From positions 147,075 through 211,074 of the forward strand of contig NZ_ABLD01000008.1 in the NCBI RefSeq assembly GCF_000172415.1: 64,000 nucleotides of DNA, written 5' to 3'. Positions 7,838-16,933 of the stretch are shown piece after piece; within the stretch, counting starts at the first letter, position 1, and each line of letters opens with the position of its first letter. The translations under genes were made by a program, and so were the position numbers. The stretch is from Paraburkholderia graminis C4D1M. Lineage in GTDB: Bacteria; Pseudomonadota; Gammaproteobacteria; Burkholderiales; Burkholderiaceae. The notes beneath the pieces were generated by a model. The model searched no databases. It saw only the letters and a program-made list of their open reading frames with translations, and was not told where the DNA came from.

Positions 7838-10213
7838 GTGGTGAGTTTGACAAAGCTCGAGCAGGGTTTCATTTTGACGCGGCATTGGCGGGACACGCCC
7901 GCCGGCACCGAAGTCGATTTCTGGCTGGCAACCGACGGCGGGCCCCGTCACGTGCGTTTGCGCCATCAAACGTCCGTGGCATTCGTGCCTGCGGAACAAC
8001 GCGAGCGCGTCGAATCCATCTTGCGCCGCGAGGCGCCTCTCGATCTGCGTCCGCTGGAACTGCGCGACTTCCATCACCGGCCGGTAATGGGACTTTACTG
8101 CCCGCAATATCGTCAGTTGACCGGCCAGGAAAGACGCTTGAAGCAAGGCGGCGTGGATGTCTATGAAGCCGACATCTTTCCGCCCGAGCGCTACATGATG
8201 GAGCGTTTCATCACTGCGCCAGTGTGGTTCGGCGGCGAACCGCAAAGCGACGGTACGCTCGTCAATGGCGAATTGAAACCGGCCGCGGACTATCGTCCTT
8301 CATTGAAACTCGTGTCGCTCGATATTGAAACGAGCGTGCATGCCGAACTCTATTCGATTGCATTGGAAGGCTGCGGTCAGCGCCAGGTGTACATGCTCGG
8401 GCCGCCGAATGGCGATGCGAGCCAACTCGACTTCGACCTCGAATACTGCGAAACGCGCGCCCAGTTGCTTGAAAAGCTCAACACATGGATAGAGCGGCAT
8501 GATCCCGATGCGATCATCGGATGGAATCTCGTGCAATTCGATTTGCGTGTGCTGCAGCAGCATGCCGAGCAATACCGCGTGCCTTTGAAACTCGGCCGCG
8601 GCGGCGCGGTGATGGAGTGGCGCGAACACGGCCTGAAGCAGAATCACTACTTTGCGGGCGCTGCGGGGCGCCTGATTATCGACGGCATCGAGGCGCTGCG
8701 TTCGGCCACCTGGAGCTTTCCCTCGTTCAGCCTCGAGCATGTGTCGCAAACGGTACTGGGCGAAGGCAAATCCATCGACAATCCGTATCAGCGCATGGAC
8801 GAAATCCAGCGCCGCTTCGACGAGGACAAGCCCGCACTCGCCCGGTATAACCTGAAGGATTGCGAGCTCGTCACGCGTATCTTCGCGAAGACGGAACTGC
8901 TGCCGTTTCTGCTGGAGCGCGCCACTGTGACCGGGCTGCCCGCGGATCGCAGCGGCGGCTCCGTCGCTGCGTTCACGCATTTGTATATGCCGCGAATGCA
9001 TCGGCAAGGCTACGTCGCGCCCAATATCGGCGACGTGGCGGGCGCCGCGAGTCCCGGCGGTTTCGTGATGGACTCGCGCCCGGGCTTATACGATTCGGTG
9101 CTGGTGCTCGACTACAAGAGCCTGTATCCGTCGATCATTCGCACATTTCTGATCGACCCTGTCGGGCTCGTCGAAGGCATGCTGAATCCCGGTGACGATC
9201 AGTCCGTACCCGGCTTTCTCGGCGCGCGTTTTTCACGCACGCGTCATTGTCTGCCGTCGATTGTCAGTCAGGTATGGCAAGGCCGAGAAACCGCGAAACG
9301 CGAGCAGAACAAGCCGCTTTCGCAGGCGCTGAAGATCATCATGAATGCGTTTTACGGCGTGCTCGGCTCGACCGGCTGCCGCTTCTTCGACCCGCGTCTT
9401 GCGTCGTCGATAACGATGCGCGGCCACGAAATCATGCACCGCACGCGCGAACTGATTCAGGCCGAAGGTTATGAAGTCATTTACGGCGACACGGATTCGA
9501 CCTTCGTCTGGCTGCGGCACGCGCACAACGAAGAAGAAGCGGGCCGCATCGGACGCGCGCTCGTCGAGCATATCAACGCGTGGTGGCGGCAGGATTTACA
9601 ACAGCGCTTCGGACTCGACAGCGCACTCGAATTGCAATTCGAGCGGCATTACCGGCGCTTCTTCATGCCGACCATTCGCGGCGCGGAAGAAGGCAGCAAG
9701 AAACGTTATGCCGGTCTCACCGTATCGGCGGATGGCAGCGAAGAGATCGTCTATAAAGGACTCGAAACGGTTCGCACCGACTGGACTCCGCTCGCGCAGC
9801 AGTTCCAGCAGGAACTCTATAGACGCATCTTCACGCAGCAGCCGTATCAGGATTACGTGCGCGACTATGTGCGCGATACGCTCGCCGGCAAGCTGGACGA
9901 TCAGCTCGTCTATCGCAAGCGTCTGCGCAGACCGCTCGGCGACTACGAACGCAACGTGCCGCCGCACGTGCGCGCCGCGCGCGTGGCCGACGAATTCAAT
10001 CGCCGGCAAGGGCGTCCGCTGCAATATCAGAACGGCGGCTGGATCAGCTATGTGATGACGATTGCCGGCCCCGAGCCGCTCGAAACGCTGCGTTCCGCGA
10101 TCGACTACGAACACTATCTCACGCGTCAATTGCAACCCGTTGCGGATGCAATCTTGCCGCTGTTGCGCGACGACTTTACACGGCTCACGTCCGGTCAAAA
10201 GCAGTTGTTCTGA
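7838..10213 (+). CDS. polB: DNA polymerase II (family B)
   Basis: 791 residues, matching bacterial PolB. The exonuclease domain shows Exo I (LDIETS, D162/E164), Exo II (WNLVQFDLR) and Exo III (YNLKDCELV). The polymerase domain shows motif A (DYKSLYPSII, near residue 424), motif B (KIIMNAFYGVLGS), motif C (YGDTDSTFV, near 549) and the KKRY motif. All catalytic aspartates are present, so it should be active with proofreading. In E. coli PolB is SOS-induced and works in replication restart and translesion synthesis. The start is a GTG; two GTG codons at 7838 and 7841 and a TTG at 7847 compete. No LexA box was recognised in the 184-base upstream gap. Confidence 0.96.
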   Translation: MVSLTKLEQGFILTRHWRDTPAGTEVDFWLATDGGPRHVRLRHQTSVAFVPAEQRERVESILRREAPLDLRPLELRDFHHRPVMGLYCPQYRQLTGQERRLKQGGVDVYEADIFPPERYMMERFITAPVWFGGEPQSDGTLVNGELKPAADYRPSLKLVSLDIETSVHAELYSIALEGCGQRQVYMLGPPNGDASQLDFDLEYCETRAQLLEKLNTWIERHDPDAIIGWNLVQFDLRVLQQHAEQYRVPLKLGRGGAVMEWREHGLKQNHYFAGAAGRLIIDGIEALRSATWSFPSFSLEHVSQTVLGEGKSIDNPYQRMDEIQRRFDEDKPALARYNLKDCELVTRIFAKTELLPFLLERATVTGLPADRSGGSVAAFTHLYMPRMHRQGYVAPNIGDVAGAASPGGFVMDSRPGLYDSVLVLDYKSLYPSIIRTFLIDPVGLVEGMLNPGDDQSVPGFLGARFSRTRHCLPSIVSQVWQGRETAKREQNKPLSQALKIIMNAFYGVLGSTGCRFFDPRLASSITMRGHEIMHRTRELIQAEGYEVIYGDTDSTFVWLRHAHNEEEAGRIGRALVEHINAWWRQDLQQRFGLDSALELQFERHYRRFFMPTIRGAEEGSKKRYAGLTVSADGSEEIVYKGLETVRTDWTPLAQQFQQELYRRIFTQQPYQDYVRDYVRDTLAGKLDDQLVYRKRLRRPLGDYERNVPPHVRAARVADEFNRRQGRPLQYQNGGWISYVMTIAGPEPLETLRSAIDYEHYLTRQLQPVADAILPLLRDDFTRLTSGQKQLF

Positions 10214-10256
10214 CGCCGCGCGACTCAGGGCTAACAGATCTTCTCAATCGCAACCA

Positions 10257-11768
10257 TTACCTCGAAGCAGGGAAGCCGAGGGCGTCCGCCTTCGTGCGCA
10301 ACTCGGCGAAACGGCCGCCTGGCGCACTCATGGCCGTATCCGGCACGAGCTGGCTCTTGTCCAGTTGCGCAATGCCGCTCGCGCCCGCGCCCGCCGTCGA
10401 CAGATTCGAGCATGCCGAGCCGAAGGTGCCTTGTGTCACCGCGATGGCCGGCGCGTCCGTGCGCGCGGGATCGGTAAAGTCGAGCGCGTAGGCCATATTG
10501 AATGTCGCCGAATCGCTTGCGCGCACACCGAGTGGATCGAGACCGAAACGCCATGCGAGCAACTGGTGAATCGAACTCGGATCGAACGGATAGCGCGACA
10601 CATAATTGGCACGCACTCGCGGCCCGAACAGCATGCAGGGCACGCGAAAGCCGAGCCTTCCGTCGTTGCCGAGCGAAGCCTCTGCACTCGACACCGGCTT
10701 CACGGGCGGCGCCACATGCTCCATGAAACCGCCCCACTCGTCGTACACGAGGATCATCAGCGTTCTGCTCCAGTTCGGGCTCGTGCGTAACGCGTCGTAG
10801 ATCTGGCCGAGCAGCACCTGGCCGTTGCGCACGTCGGCATGCGGATGATCGTCGTTCGACGTACCCTGCGCTTCACCGCCAAAGCTCGGATCGACCATGC
10901 AAAACGAGGGCAAAGTACCTGCGGCTGCGTCGGAGAGAAAGTCGGAGAAGAGCTTTGAGCGGCCCACGTACCGCGTTCCGTAAAGCGCGGTGAACGGCAC
11001 GTCGTGGAAGTAGTACGTCGACGAAATGTTCTTTGCGTCGAGACGGTCCCAGATGGTCGGCAACGACGAGGTGTCGAGCGTGTCGGACAAGCGGTCCGTT
11101 TGTCCGCTATGCAGATACACGCGGTTTGGATAAGTGTCCGCGAGAATGCCGCTCATGTAGTAGTCGCACACGGTGTACTGCGTGACTGCGCCGCGATAGA
11201 AGTCGAGATCCGCGGACTGGAAATAGCCGATGGGAAGCAGGTCGCCGCGCGTGAGGCTTGTACCGGCCGTGAGCAGGAAGCCGTTCATTGCGCCATTGGC
11301 GAGATGAACGCGTCCAGCATCGTATGAATGATTCGGGTCCGCGAACGAGCACGCCTGGAAGCCATACGCGGGGTTCGTGGCAAGCGCGAACGGCGTGTGT
11401 GTTTCGCCGAACACGTCCTTGAAGTTCCGACCGGTCTGCGCGGTTTCCGCATTCGGGACCCAGCCCAGCAGATGATCGAATGAACGGTTTTCCATCGTCA
11501 CCAGCACGACATGGTCGATGCCCGAGGTAGCGGGATCGGGTAGCGCGGGACGCGGGAGATTCGCACGGGCGGGCGGAATCGTGCCGACGGGCTGCGATCC
11601 GCCTGAGCCGGAGCCGCCATTGCTGTCGCCTCCACCGCCTCCTCCACAAGCCGACAATGCGATGGACCCTGCAAGCGCCGCGAGCACCTTGCGACGGCTC
11701 GGATCGGCGGGATCAGCCGGGGCGGCCAGGGTGGCCGGAGTGGCGAGTGTCGTGGGCTTGCTCGTCAT
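10257..11768 (-). CDS. Secreted phosphoesterase (phospholipase C/acid phosphatase family), Tat lipoprotein
   Basis: 503 residues from the ATG at 11768, which has GGGAGACG upstream. The N-terminus has SRRKVLAALAG followed by a lipobox ending in LSAC and a glycine-rich linker, so it looks like a Tat-exported lipoprotein. The catalytic domain carries DHVVLVTMENRSFDHLLGW, the metal/nucleophile motif of the PF04185 phosphoesterases, DPNHSYD, and VYDEWGGFMEHVAPP with its metal-binding Asp/Glu/His. Relatives hydrolyse phosphatidylcholine or simple phosphomonoesters. Which of these it does cannot be told. It lies downstream of a strong terminator, so it is not part of the porin operon. Confidence 0.88.
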   Translation of the reverse strand: MTSKPTTLATPATLAAPADPADPSRRKVLAALAGSIALSACGGGGGGDSNGGSGSGGSQPVGTIPPARANLPRPALPDPATSGIDHVVLVTMENRSFDHLLGWVPNAETAQTGRNFKDVFGETHTPFALATNPAYGFQACSFADPNHSYDAGRVHLANGAMNGFLLTAGTSLTRGDLLPIGYFQSADLDFYRGAVTQYTVCDYYMSGILADTYPNRVYLHSGQTDRLSDTLDTSSLPTIWDRLDAKNISSTYYFHDVPFTALYGTRYVGRSKLFSDFLSDAAAGTLPSFCMVDPSFGGEAQGTSNDDHPHADVRNGQVLLGQIYDALRTSPNWSRTLMILVYDEWGGFMEHVAPPVKPVSSAEASLGNDGRLGFRVPCMLFGPRVRANYVSRYPFDPSSIHQLLAWRFGLDPLGVRASDSATFNMAYALDFTDPARTDAPAIAVTQGTFGSACSNLSTAGAGASGIAQLDKSQLVPDTAMSAPGGRFAELRTKADALGFPASR

Positions 11769-11885
11769 GATCGTCTCCCTTATTAACTGCTTGCTGTTTT
11801 CGCGGAAGAATTCGCGACGCGGCTCCTGAAATACCGCGAGGCGATTTCGTGCAACAAGGGAGCAATTACTGTTCCGCGACAACAA

Positions 11886-11931
11886 AAAAGCCGGGCTGAC
11901 GCATGCAATACATACATGCAGCCCGGCTTTT
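11886..11931 (-). terminator. Strong intrinsic terminator (12-bp stem)
   Basis: AAAAGCCGGGCT (11886-11897) and AGCCCGGCTTTT (11920-11931) form a perfect 12-bp stem with A and T tracts at its ends, so it is symmetrical and could stop transcription from either side. It lies just after the stop of the leftward porin gene and should end the ligB-to-porin transcript. Confidence 0.85.
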
Positions 11932-11958
11932 CAAACGACCGCAAACTCAATCCATTCG

Positions 11959-13182
11959 TCAGAAGCGGTGAATGATGCCCACGCCGAAAGCGAACTGATT
12001 GCCGGTCGTCGACGGCGCGGTGTTGTAGCCGTCGCCAAGCGTCGCCGTGGCGTCGATGATCTGCCCAGCCCCATTCGTGCCGAGCGTCTTCCCCTTCGCA
12101 TGTTGATACGCTTCCAGCGCGTAAAGGCCAGTGCGTTTTGAAAGCGAGTAGTACTGGGACAGGTTGAACTGGTGATACTGCGCGCTGTCTTCAATGCCGT
12201 TCGCTCGTGTCGCGCGCGTGTAGCTGTAGCCCGCGCCGAAATCCCACGCGACCATCGGCTTCCAGTGCAACACGAGACCGCCTGTATTGAAGATGGCCGT
12301 GTCGTGGAATTTCGAGCCTGTGCCCGGAATGTACTGCACGTTCGTATAGGTCGCCGTGACGTCCCACGCGCTGTTAAACGTATAACCGCCACCCACTGCG
12401 AAACGCTGCTGCGCCTGCGCGGTCTGATAGCCGTTCGTCACCGCGGATACGCCGATCTGCGAGCCGCCGTTCGTGGTCGTGGAATCCGCGCCCCATGTGC
12501 CGCCGCCGAGCGTCGAGTTGTTGATCCGCGAGAAGCCGACCGCGAGGCCGATCGGACCCAACGCATATTGCGCCGCAGTGGACCATGTCGAGCCGCGGTT
12601 CGTGCTGCCGGCCACGCCGCCGAGCGAATACGAACCGCTCACAGTCAGACCGTATAGTTTCGGCGACGTATATTCGAGCGTGTTGTTCGCGCGGTAAATT
12701 GTATCGAGACCGTCGACGTCGCCAGGATGCGCGCCATAGTAGCCGGTGAGCCAGGTCGTCGGACTATACGGCGACAGCATCTGGTAGTACGACGCATATT
12801 GGCGACCCGCCGTGAAAGTACCGTACGCGGGATTGGTAACGCCGACCCAGGCCTGGCGGCCGAACATCGCATTGCTGTATTGCTGCGCGCCCGTCCCCGA
12901 GTTAAAGCCTGATTCAAGCTGGAAAATGACCTTCGTGCCGCCGCCGAGATCTTCCCCGCCTTTAAGGCCGAAGCGGCTGCCGGCCCATACACCCGGCGTG
13001 AACTTGACAGCGGATTTCCCGCCGCTCGTCGAGCCCAGCGTGGACGTCTGATTGCTGGTGTAAGAAAGGCCGTTATCGACAATACCGTACAACGTCACGC
13101 TGCTTTGCGCGAAGGCCGGCACTGAGGCCGCCAGTGCCGCGCCGAATAGCGCGACGTCAATTCCCCTGAGACTTCTTTTCAT
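11959..13182 (-). CDS. OmpC-like outer membrane porin
   Basis: 407 residues. Signal peptide ends ...ASVPAFAQ, followed by SSVTLYGIVDNGLSY, the standard first strand of Burkholderiales porins, a GSRFGLKGGEDLGGGTKVIFQLE segment, an AFVGLS-like GRQAWVGVTNPAYGT region with the loop-3 pattern, and a C-terminal IIHRF with terminal Phe. The start at 13182 was preferred to a TTG at 13197 because GGAG precedes the ATG. It is the last gene of the leftward run ligB-ligA-MFS-membrane protein-porin, so it probably passes the aromatic substrate across the outer membrane. GalP-type porins play that role in gallate clusters of Pseudomonas. Confidence 0.9.
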   Translation of the reverse strand: MKRSLRGIDVALFGAALAASVPAFAQSSVTLYGIVDNGLSYTSNQTSTLGSTSGGKSAVKFTPGVWAGSRFGLKGGEDLGGGTKVIFQLESGFNSGTGAQQYSNAMFGRQAWVGVTNPAYGTFTAGRQYASYYQMLSPYSPTTWLTGYYGAHPGDVDGLDTIYRANNTLEYTSPKLYGLTVSGSYSLGGVAGSTNRGSTWSTAAQYALGPIGLAVGFSRINNSTLGGGTWGADSTTTNGGSQIGVSAVTNGYQTAQAQQRFAVGGGYTFNSAWDVTATYTNVQYIPGTGSKFHDTAIFNTGGLVLHWKPMVAWDFGAGYSYTRATRANGIEDSAQYHQFNLSQYYSLSKRTGLYALEAYQHAKGKTLGTNGAGQIIDATATLGDGYNTAPSTTGNQFAFGVGIIHRF

Positions 13183-13200
13183 TCTCCAGATCTCCAATTG

Positions 13201-13764
13201 CTACGTCTTTGTTGAAATACTTTTTTGCGCTTCTCTTTCGAACCGGCGCTTCACCGTCAATGCAAGCGGCACGGTGAAGAAGATGTGAGACATAAAGCCG
13301 CCGATAATCACCGCGGGGTCGTAGTAGTTCGGGTGATTATCTGAAGCGATCATGATGGCCACGTGCATGACGATCCACGCGAGCACCGCATAGAAGAGTG
13401 CGACGAGCGTCGCTTCAATGCCGCGTCGGCGAAAGTATGGCCAGACGGCGGAGAACAGCACGCCCCATGCAATCGCGAACACGAAATGAATACCCGTGCC
13501 CACTACGTAGGCCCATATACCGATCGACTCCTGCACGCCTTTGCCGAATACGAGACCCGTTGCGTTGCGCGGAATGCCGGCGAGCGGCATCAGATGCTGC
13601 GCGCCGACCCAGATCAACGCCTCGTAAATCCAGATGATCACCGCGCCGAGCAATCCGCCCGCCACGCCCGCGCGAATCATTGCCTGACGATTGGGCCACG
13701 TCCACCGGGACGAAAGTTCTCTTCTTTTAAACTCGCTCGCGCTTGCACTCAACTTGCCGTCCAT
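13201..13764 (-). CDS. Four-helix inner membrane protein, YagU/DUF1440-like (tentative)
   Basis: 187 residues from the ATG at 13764; the frame extends upstream but those codons lack membrane character. Four hydrophobic segments are visible, beginning with GVAGGLLGAVIIWIYEALIWV and ending with IIGGFMSHIFFTVPLALTV. The layout resembles the YagU-type inner membrane proteins, but I am not certain of the family. It sits between the aromatic-acid MFS transporter and the porin, only 18 bases before the porin start, so it is probably co-transcribed. A role in uptake or in tolerance to the aromatic substrate is only a guess. Confidence 0.75.
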   Translation of the reverse strand: MDGKLSASASEFKRRELSSRWTWPNRQAMIRAGVAGGLLGAVIIWIYEALIWVGAQHLMPLAGIPRNATGLVFGKGVQESIGIWAYVVGTGIHFVFAIAWGVLFSAVWPYFRRRGIEATLVALFYAVLAWIVMHVAIMIASDNHPNYYDPAVIIGGFMSHIFFTVPLALTVKRRFEREAQKSISTKT

Positions 13765-13881
13765 GTCTGCTCCCGGATAAACGCGCTGTAGATGTAGTAA
13801 GCGCGCTGTGTTCGCGTTCGATACAAGAACGGAGGCGCAAGCTGAACGCCGCAAGTTCTCGCCACTCACCGCAAAACAGAT

Positions 13882-15225
13882 CTATGCGTCGGCAACCGGA
13901 CTGGTAATGAAACGCAAGGCAAGCCGGTTCATCCCGATTGCCACGGCCGCGATAATGGCGGGAACCGCAAGCACGGAAAACACGACCTGGAAGCTGAATC
14001 CGAGCGACAGCAACGCGCCGCCCACGAGCGAACCGAGAATGCCGCCGAGCCGCCCAAAGCCGAGCATCCAGCTCACGCCGGTTGCGCGAGCGCGGGTCGG
14101 ATAGCAGCTTGGCGCGAGTGCATTGAGCCCCGTCTGCGCACCGCTCATGAAGAAGCCCGCACACGTGACGAGAACCGGCAACAGGCTCGACTTCAGCGTG
14201 CCCATGCCGAGCGCGAAAATGAAAACGCCGCCAAGCAGATACGCTGCGCCAATCACGCCGTTGCGATCCAGACGGTCCATCGCGAAGCCCACCGCGACGG
14301 CGCCAATCGTGCCGCCCAACTGGAACATGCCGGTGATCGCAGCCGCGCGTTCGACGGGCAAGCCGGCGTCCTTGATCAGCGTCGGCAGCCAGCCGGTCAA
14401 CAGATAAATGATGAGAAGGCCCATGAAATACGTGAGCCACAGCATCAGCGTGCTGAGCGCGTAACCATCGGCGAATAACATGCGCACCGGCGCCTTTGCC
14501 GCAACCACGGGTTCGGGCGACGTGAAACGCACGTCCTTGTCGAACAGGTGGCCGCAGACGCGTCCGAGCGTCGCCGCGATACGTTCGTTCGGCATCTTGC
14601 GCACCAGCATCAGGCGAGCGGACTCGGGCAAGAGCCACAACAAAAGCGGCACGCTCACGATCGGCAGGATGCCGCCGAACATGAACACCGAGCGCCAGCC
14701 GTAGTGCGGAATCAGCGAGGCCGCGACGAAGCCGCCCGCTCCCGAGCCGAAATTGAAGCCCGTAAACATGATGGTGAGCAGCAGCGAACGGCTGCGCGAC
14801 GGCACGTATTCGGAAAGCAGCGTCGTCGAATTCGGCATGGCCGCGCCGAGTCCGAGGCCAGTGAGAAAACGCAATACGACGAGTTGTACAGGCGTTTCGG
14901 CGAACGCGCAGATCAGGCTGAAAAAGCCGAAGCAGAATACAGAAGCGATCAATACCTTCTTGCGTCCGATGCGATCGGCAATCGGACCCGCCGCCAATGC
15001 GCCGACCGCGAGGCCGACCATCGCAGCGCTCATCACCGGACCAAACGCGGTACGGCTCACGCTCCAGTCATGCATGATGACGGGCGCGACGAAACCCATC
15101 ACGGCCGTATCGAGGCCGTCCATCATGACGATCACAAAGCACAGAACGAGGACGAGCCATTGATAGGGCGACACCTTGCGCGCGTCGATAAACGCCTTGA
15201 TGTCGACTGAATCTGCAGATTTCAT
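13882..15225 (-). CDS. MFS transporter, aromatic acid:H+ symporter (AAHS) family
   Basis: 447 residues from the ATG at 15225, with GGAGACAAGC upstream. Twelve membrane segments. The DGLDTAVMGFVAP motif in helix 1 and GPIADRIGRKK between helices 2 and 3 are the AAHS hallmarks shared with PcaK (4-hydroxybenzoate/protocatechuate) and GalT (gallate). The second half has FAMDRLDRNGVIGA, the repeat of the loop motif. It follows ligB-ligA in the same direction, so protocatechuate or gallate is the likely cargo. The gene lies 107 bases after ligA, and a hairpin lies between them. Confidence 0.9.
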   Translation of the reverse strand: MKSADSVDIKAFIDARKVSPYQWLVLVLCFVIVMMDGLDTAVMGFVAPVIMHDWSVSRTAFGPVMSAAMVGLAVGALAAGPIADRIGRKKVLIASVFCFGFFSLICAFAETPVQLVVLRFLTGLGLGAAMPNSTTLLSEYVPSRSRSLLLTIMFTGFNFGSGAGGFVAASLIPHYGWRSVFMFGGILPIVSVPLLLWLLPESARLMLVRKMPNERIAATLGRVCGHLFDKDVRFTSPEPVVAAKAPVRMLFADGYALSTLMLWLTYFMGLLIIYLLTGWLPTLIKDAGLPVERAAAITGMFQLGGTIGAVAVGFAMDRLDRNGVIGAAYLLGGVFIFALGMGTLKSSLLPVLVTCAGFFMSGAQTGLNALAPSCYPTRARATGVSWMLGFGRLGGILGSLVGGALLSLGFSFQVVFSVLAVPAIIAAVAIGMNRLALRFITSPVADA

Positions 15226-15254
15226 GCTTGTCTCCGAAGAAAATAGTTTCCCGT

Positions 15255-15281
15255 CCCGGCTTTCGATGGAAGCCGGGTTTT
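15255..15281. terminator. Hairpin between ligA and the MFS gene
   Basis: CCCGGCTT (15255-15262) pairs perfectly with AAGCCGGG (15270-15277) around a 7-base loop, followed by TTTT on the plus strand. On the transcribed minus strand it has no trailing U-run, so it more likely stabilises a processed mRNA end or weakly attenuates than fully terminates. Confidence 0.45.
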
Positions 15282-15332
15282 GTTCTCGTATCCGAATTAA
15301 ATGCACCGGCAGGCGGCACGGTGTCCGGCCTT

Positions 15333-15692
15333 CTACACGGCTTCCGGCACCTTGCGCGTCTTCAGAAACGCTTCGAGCGTTTCGCCTCGCATGCTTGCGT
15401 ACATGCCCAGGTTGGTGATCTTCACGACGCGCGCGAATTTCTCCAGCACGAAGAAACACACGCCATAGCGGATCAGGCCGATCCAGTCGGCGTTATCGAC
15501 GAGCGTGCGCTCCTCGGGTGTCAGACCTGCCGCGTCATAAGCCGCCTCGCGGTTCGCGAGCCACAGCGTGCGCGCCGCGGCTTCGCGCATTTGCCAGAAG
15601 AAGCGGTTCAGCCGCATGGCCTTCATGCTCTGGCGAATGTCGAACGGATAGGTGCCCGTCAGTTCTTCGACGCCGATCAATTGCGGATTCAT
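15333..15692 (-). CDS. ligA: Protocatechuate 4,5-dioxygenase (or gallate dioxygenase) alpha subunit
   Basis: 119 residues, helical, matching the LigA/CarAa-type alpha subunit: ELTGTYPFDIRQSMKAMRLNRFFW at the start, then ANREAAYDAAGLTPEERTLVDNADWIGLIRYGVCFFVLEKFARV. The alpha subunit caps the active site of the Fe(II) extradiol enzyme and helps bind the substrate. The ATG overlaps the ligB stop by four bases (ATGA), so the two are translationally coupled. It is shorter than the Sphingobium subunit (about 139 residues). The order beta-then-alpha is the reverse of the usual ligA-ligB order and matches the domain order of single-chain gallate dioxygenases. Confidence 0.9.
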   Translation of the reverse strand: MNPQLIGVEELTGTYPFDIRQSMKAMRLNRFFWQMREAAARTLWLANREAAYDAAGLTPEERTLVDNADWIGLIRYGVCFFVLEKFARVVKITNLGMYASMRGETLEAFLKTRKVPEAV

Positions 15693-16534
15693 TGCGCCAC
15701 CTCGTCTTCGTAAATCGTGACGGCCATTGCCGTGCTGGTCGCCAGGTAATAGTTGCGATGTAGCTCGCGCACCGTTGGCCCGAGCGCGCCGCGCATCGCG
15801 AGCCACATGATCGTTTCGACGCTTTCCGCGCCGCCCAGGCGCACATAGTCGACATGCTTCATCGCGGCCAGACGCTCTGGTTCGTGAACGATCAAGTCCA
15901 GAAATTCCATGTCCCATTCGGTGTTGTTAAAGCCGCTGCGCTCGCCGTGAACCTGATGCGACAGGCCGCCGGTGCCGACCACCACGACATCGAGGTCCGC
16001 TTCATACGATTCGATTGCGCGGCGCAGTGCCTGTCCGAGCCGATAGCAGCGGTTCGCGGTCGGCAGCGGATACTGCAGCACGTTGACCTCGATTGGCACG
16101 AGCGCAAGCGGCCAGCCGCCCGCATGCGGCAACATCAATGAAAGCGGCGAATTGCAGCCATGATCGAGCGGACGATCCTGGAATATCGTGAGATCGAACT
16201 CGTCGTTGACCAGTTGCTCGGCAATGTGAATCGCGAGGTCGGGGTGGCCCGCTACATCCGGAAGCGGACGTTTTCCCGCGCCCTCGTCCGCGAATTCATG
16301 AGTGGCCGATACGCCCAGTGCGAAGGTCGGATAGCAGTCGAAGAAAAAGCTGTTCGCGTGGTCGTTGTAGAACATCACCATCGCGTCCGGCTTGCGCTCG
16401 GCGAGCCAGCTCGCCACCGGTTCATAGCCCTTGAAAAGCGGCGCCCATGCCGGATCGTTCTGCTTGCCCTTGTCGTACGCCATGCCGATAGTCGGCACAT
16501 GCGAAGTGCCGATGCCGCCAATGATCCTTGCCAT
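15689..16534 (-). CDS. ligB: Class III extradiol ring-cleavage dioxygenase, beta (catalytic) subunit
   Basis: 281 residues. The GGIGTSHVPTIG motif supplies iron ligand H12, FYNDHANSFF supplies H59, GTGGLSHQVHG supplies the catalytic base H193, and GGAESVE near 235-241 supplies the acidic iron ligand. This is the LigB fold that opens protocatechuate between C4 and C5, or gallate to 4-oxalomesaconate. Sequence reading alone does not settle which substrate is preferred. GGAAGAC lies 8-9 bases before the start. It is the first gene of the leftward operon ligB-ligA-MFS-membrane protein-porin and is divergent from the GntR regulator. Confidence 0.92.
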   Translation of the reverse strand: MARIIGGIGTSHVPTIGMAYDKGKQNDPAWAPLFKGYEPVASWLAERKPDAMVMFYNDHANSFFFDCYPTFALGVSATHEFADEGAGKRPLPDVAGHPDLAIHIAEQLVNDEFDLTIFQDRPLDHGCNSPLSLMLPHAGGWPLALVPIEVNVLQYPLPTANRCYRLGQALRRAIESYEADLDVVVVGTGGLSHQVHGERSGFNNTEWDMEFLDLIVHEPERLAAMKHVDYVRLGGAESVETIMWLAMRGALGPTVRELHRNYYLATSTAMAVTIYEDEVAQ

Positions 16535-16933
16535 TTCGTTTGTCTTCCGTTACTTCGTGCTGCGCTATTGCTGTGTGCGAATCGGATAGGTTGCCGGGAA
16601 CACGAAAGAAGCGTTGGCAACCGTCTTGGGATACGAAGATAGGAATTGTGGGGGCTCTCGGGAAGTACGGGTAAACGCGCGAGATGAGCAGAATTGTGGC
16701 TACCAGTGGAGTGCGAGAGCCCTTCCGTCTTCATGCAATGACCCGCGAGCCGCATGATGCCGGGCCGCTTTGGTATCCCGAACGGATCTAAGCTGACTTC
16801 GCAACCGCATTTCTGGAATGGCCGCCAATAAACAAATTAGATGGCCATAAAACCAACTCGCAAGACGCTTTCGAAGCGTGGTGCAACCCGGCTCGCGTGG
16901 CTATACTGGACGACGTCCAACGAGTAGACGACG
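16535..16933. promoter_or_regulatory. Divergent ligB / gntR regulatory region
   Basis: 399 bases with no gene. Elements seen: ATTAGATGGC at 16836-16845, a decamer that recurs upstream of galD and, with one change, upstream of dctA; an inverted repeat ACGCTT-TCG-AAGCGT at 16865-16879; a -10-like TATACT at 16902-16907 suited to gntR; and a 13-bp palindrome TGGAC-GAC-GTCCA at 16907-16919 where the gntR transcript should begin. The last is a good candidate for an autoregulatory FadR/GntR operator. The half nearest ligB (16535-16800) shows nothing distinctive. Confidence 0.55.

Noticed and set aside
15255..15281. Full transcription terminator between ligA and the MFS gene
   Set aside because: On the transcribed strand the hairpin has no following U-run, so I list it only as a possible attenuating or stabilising hairpin.
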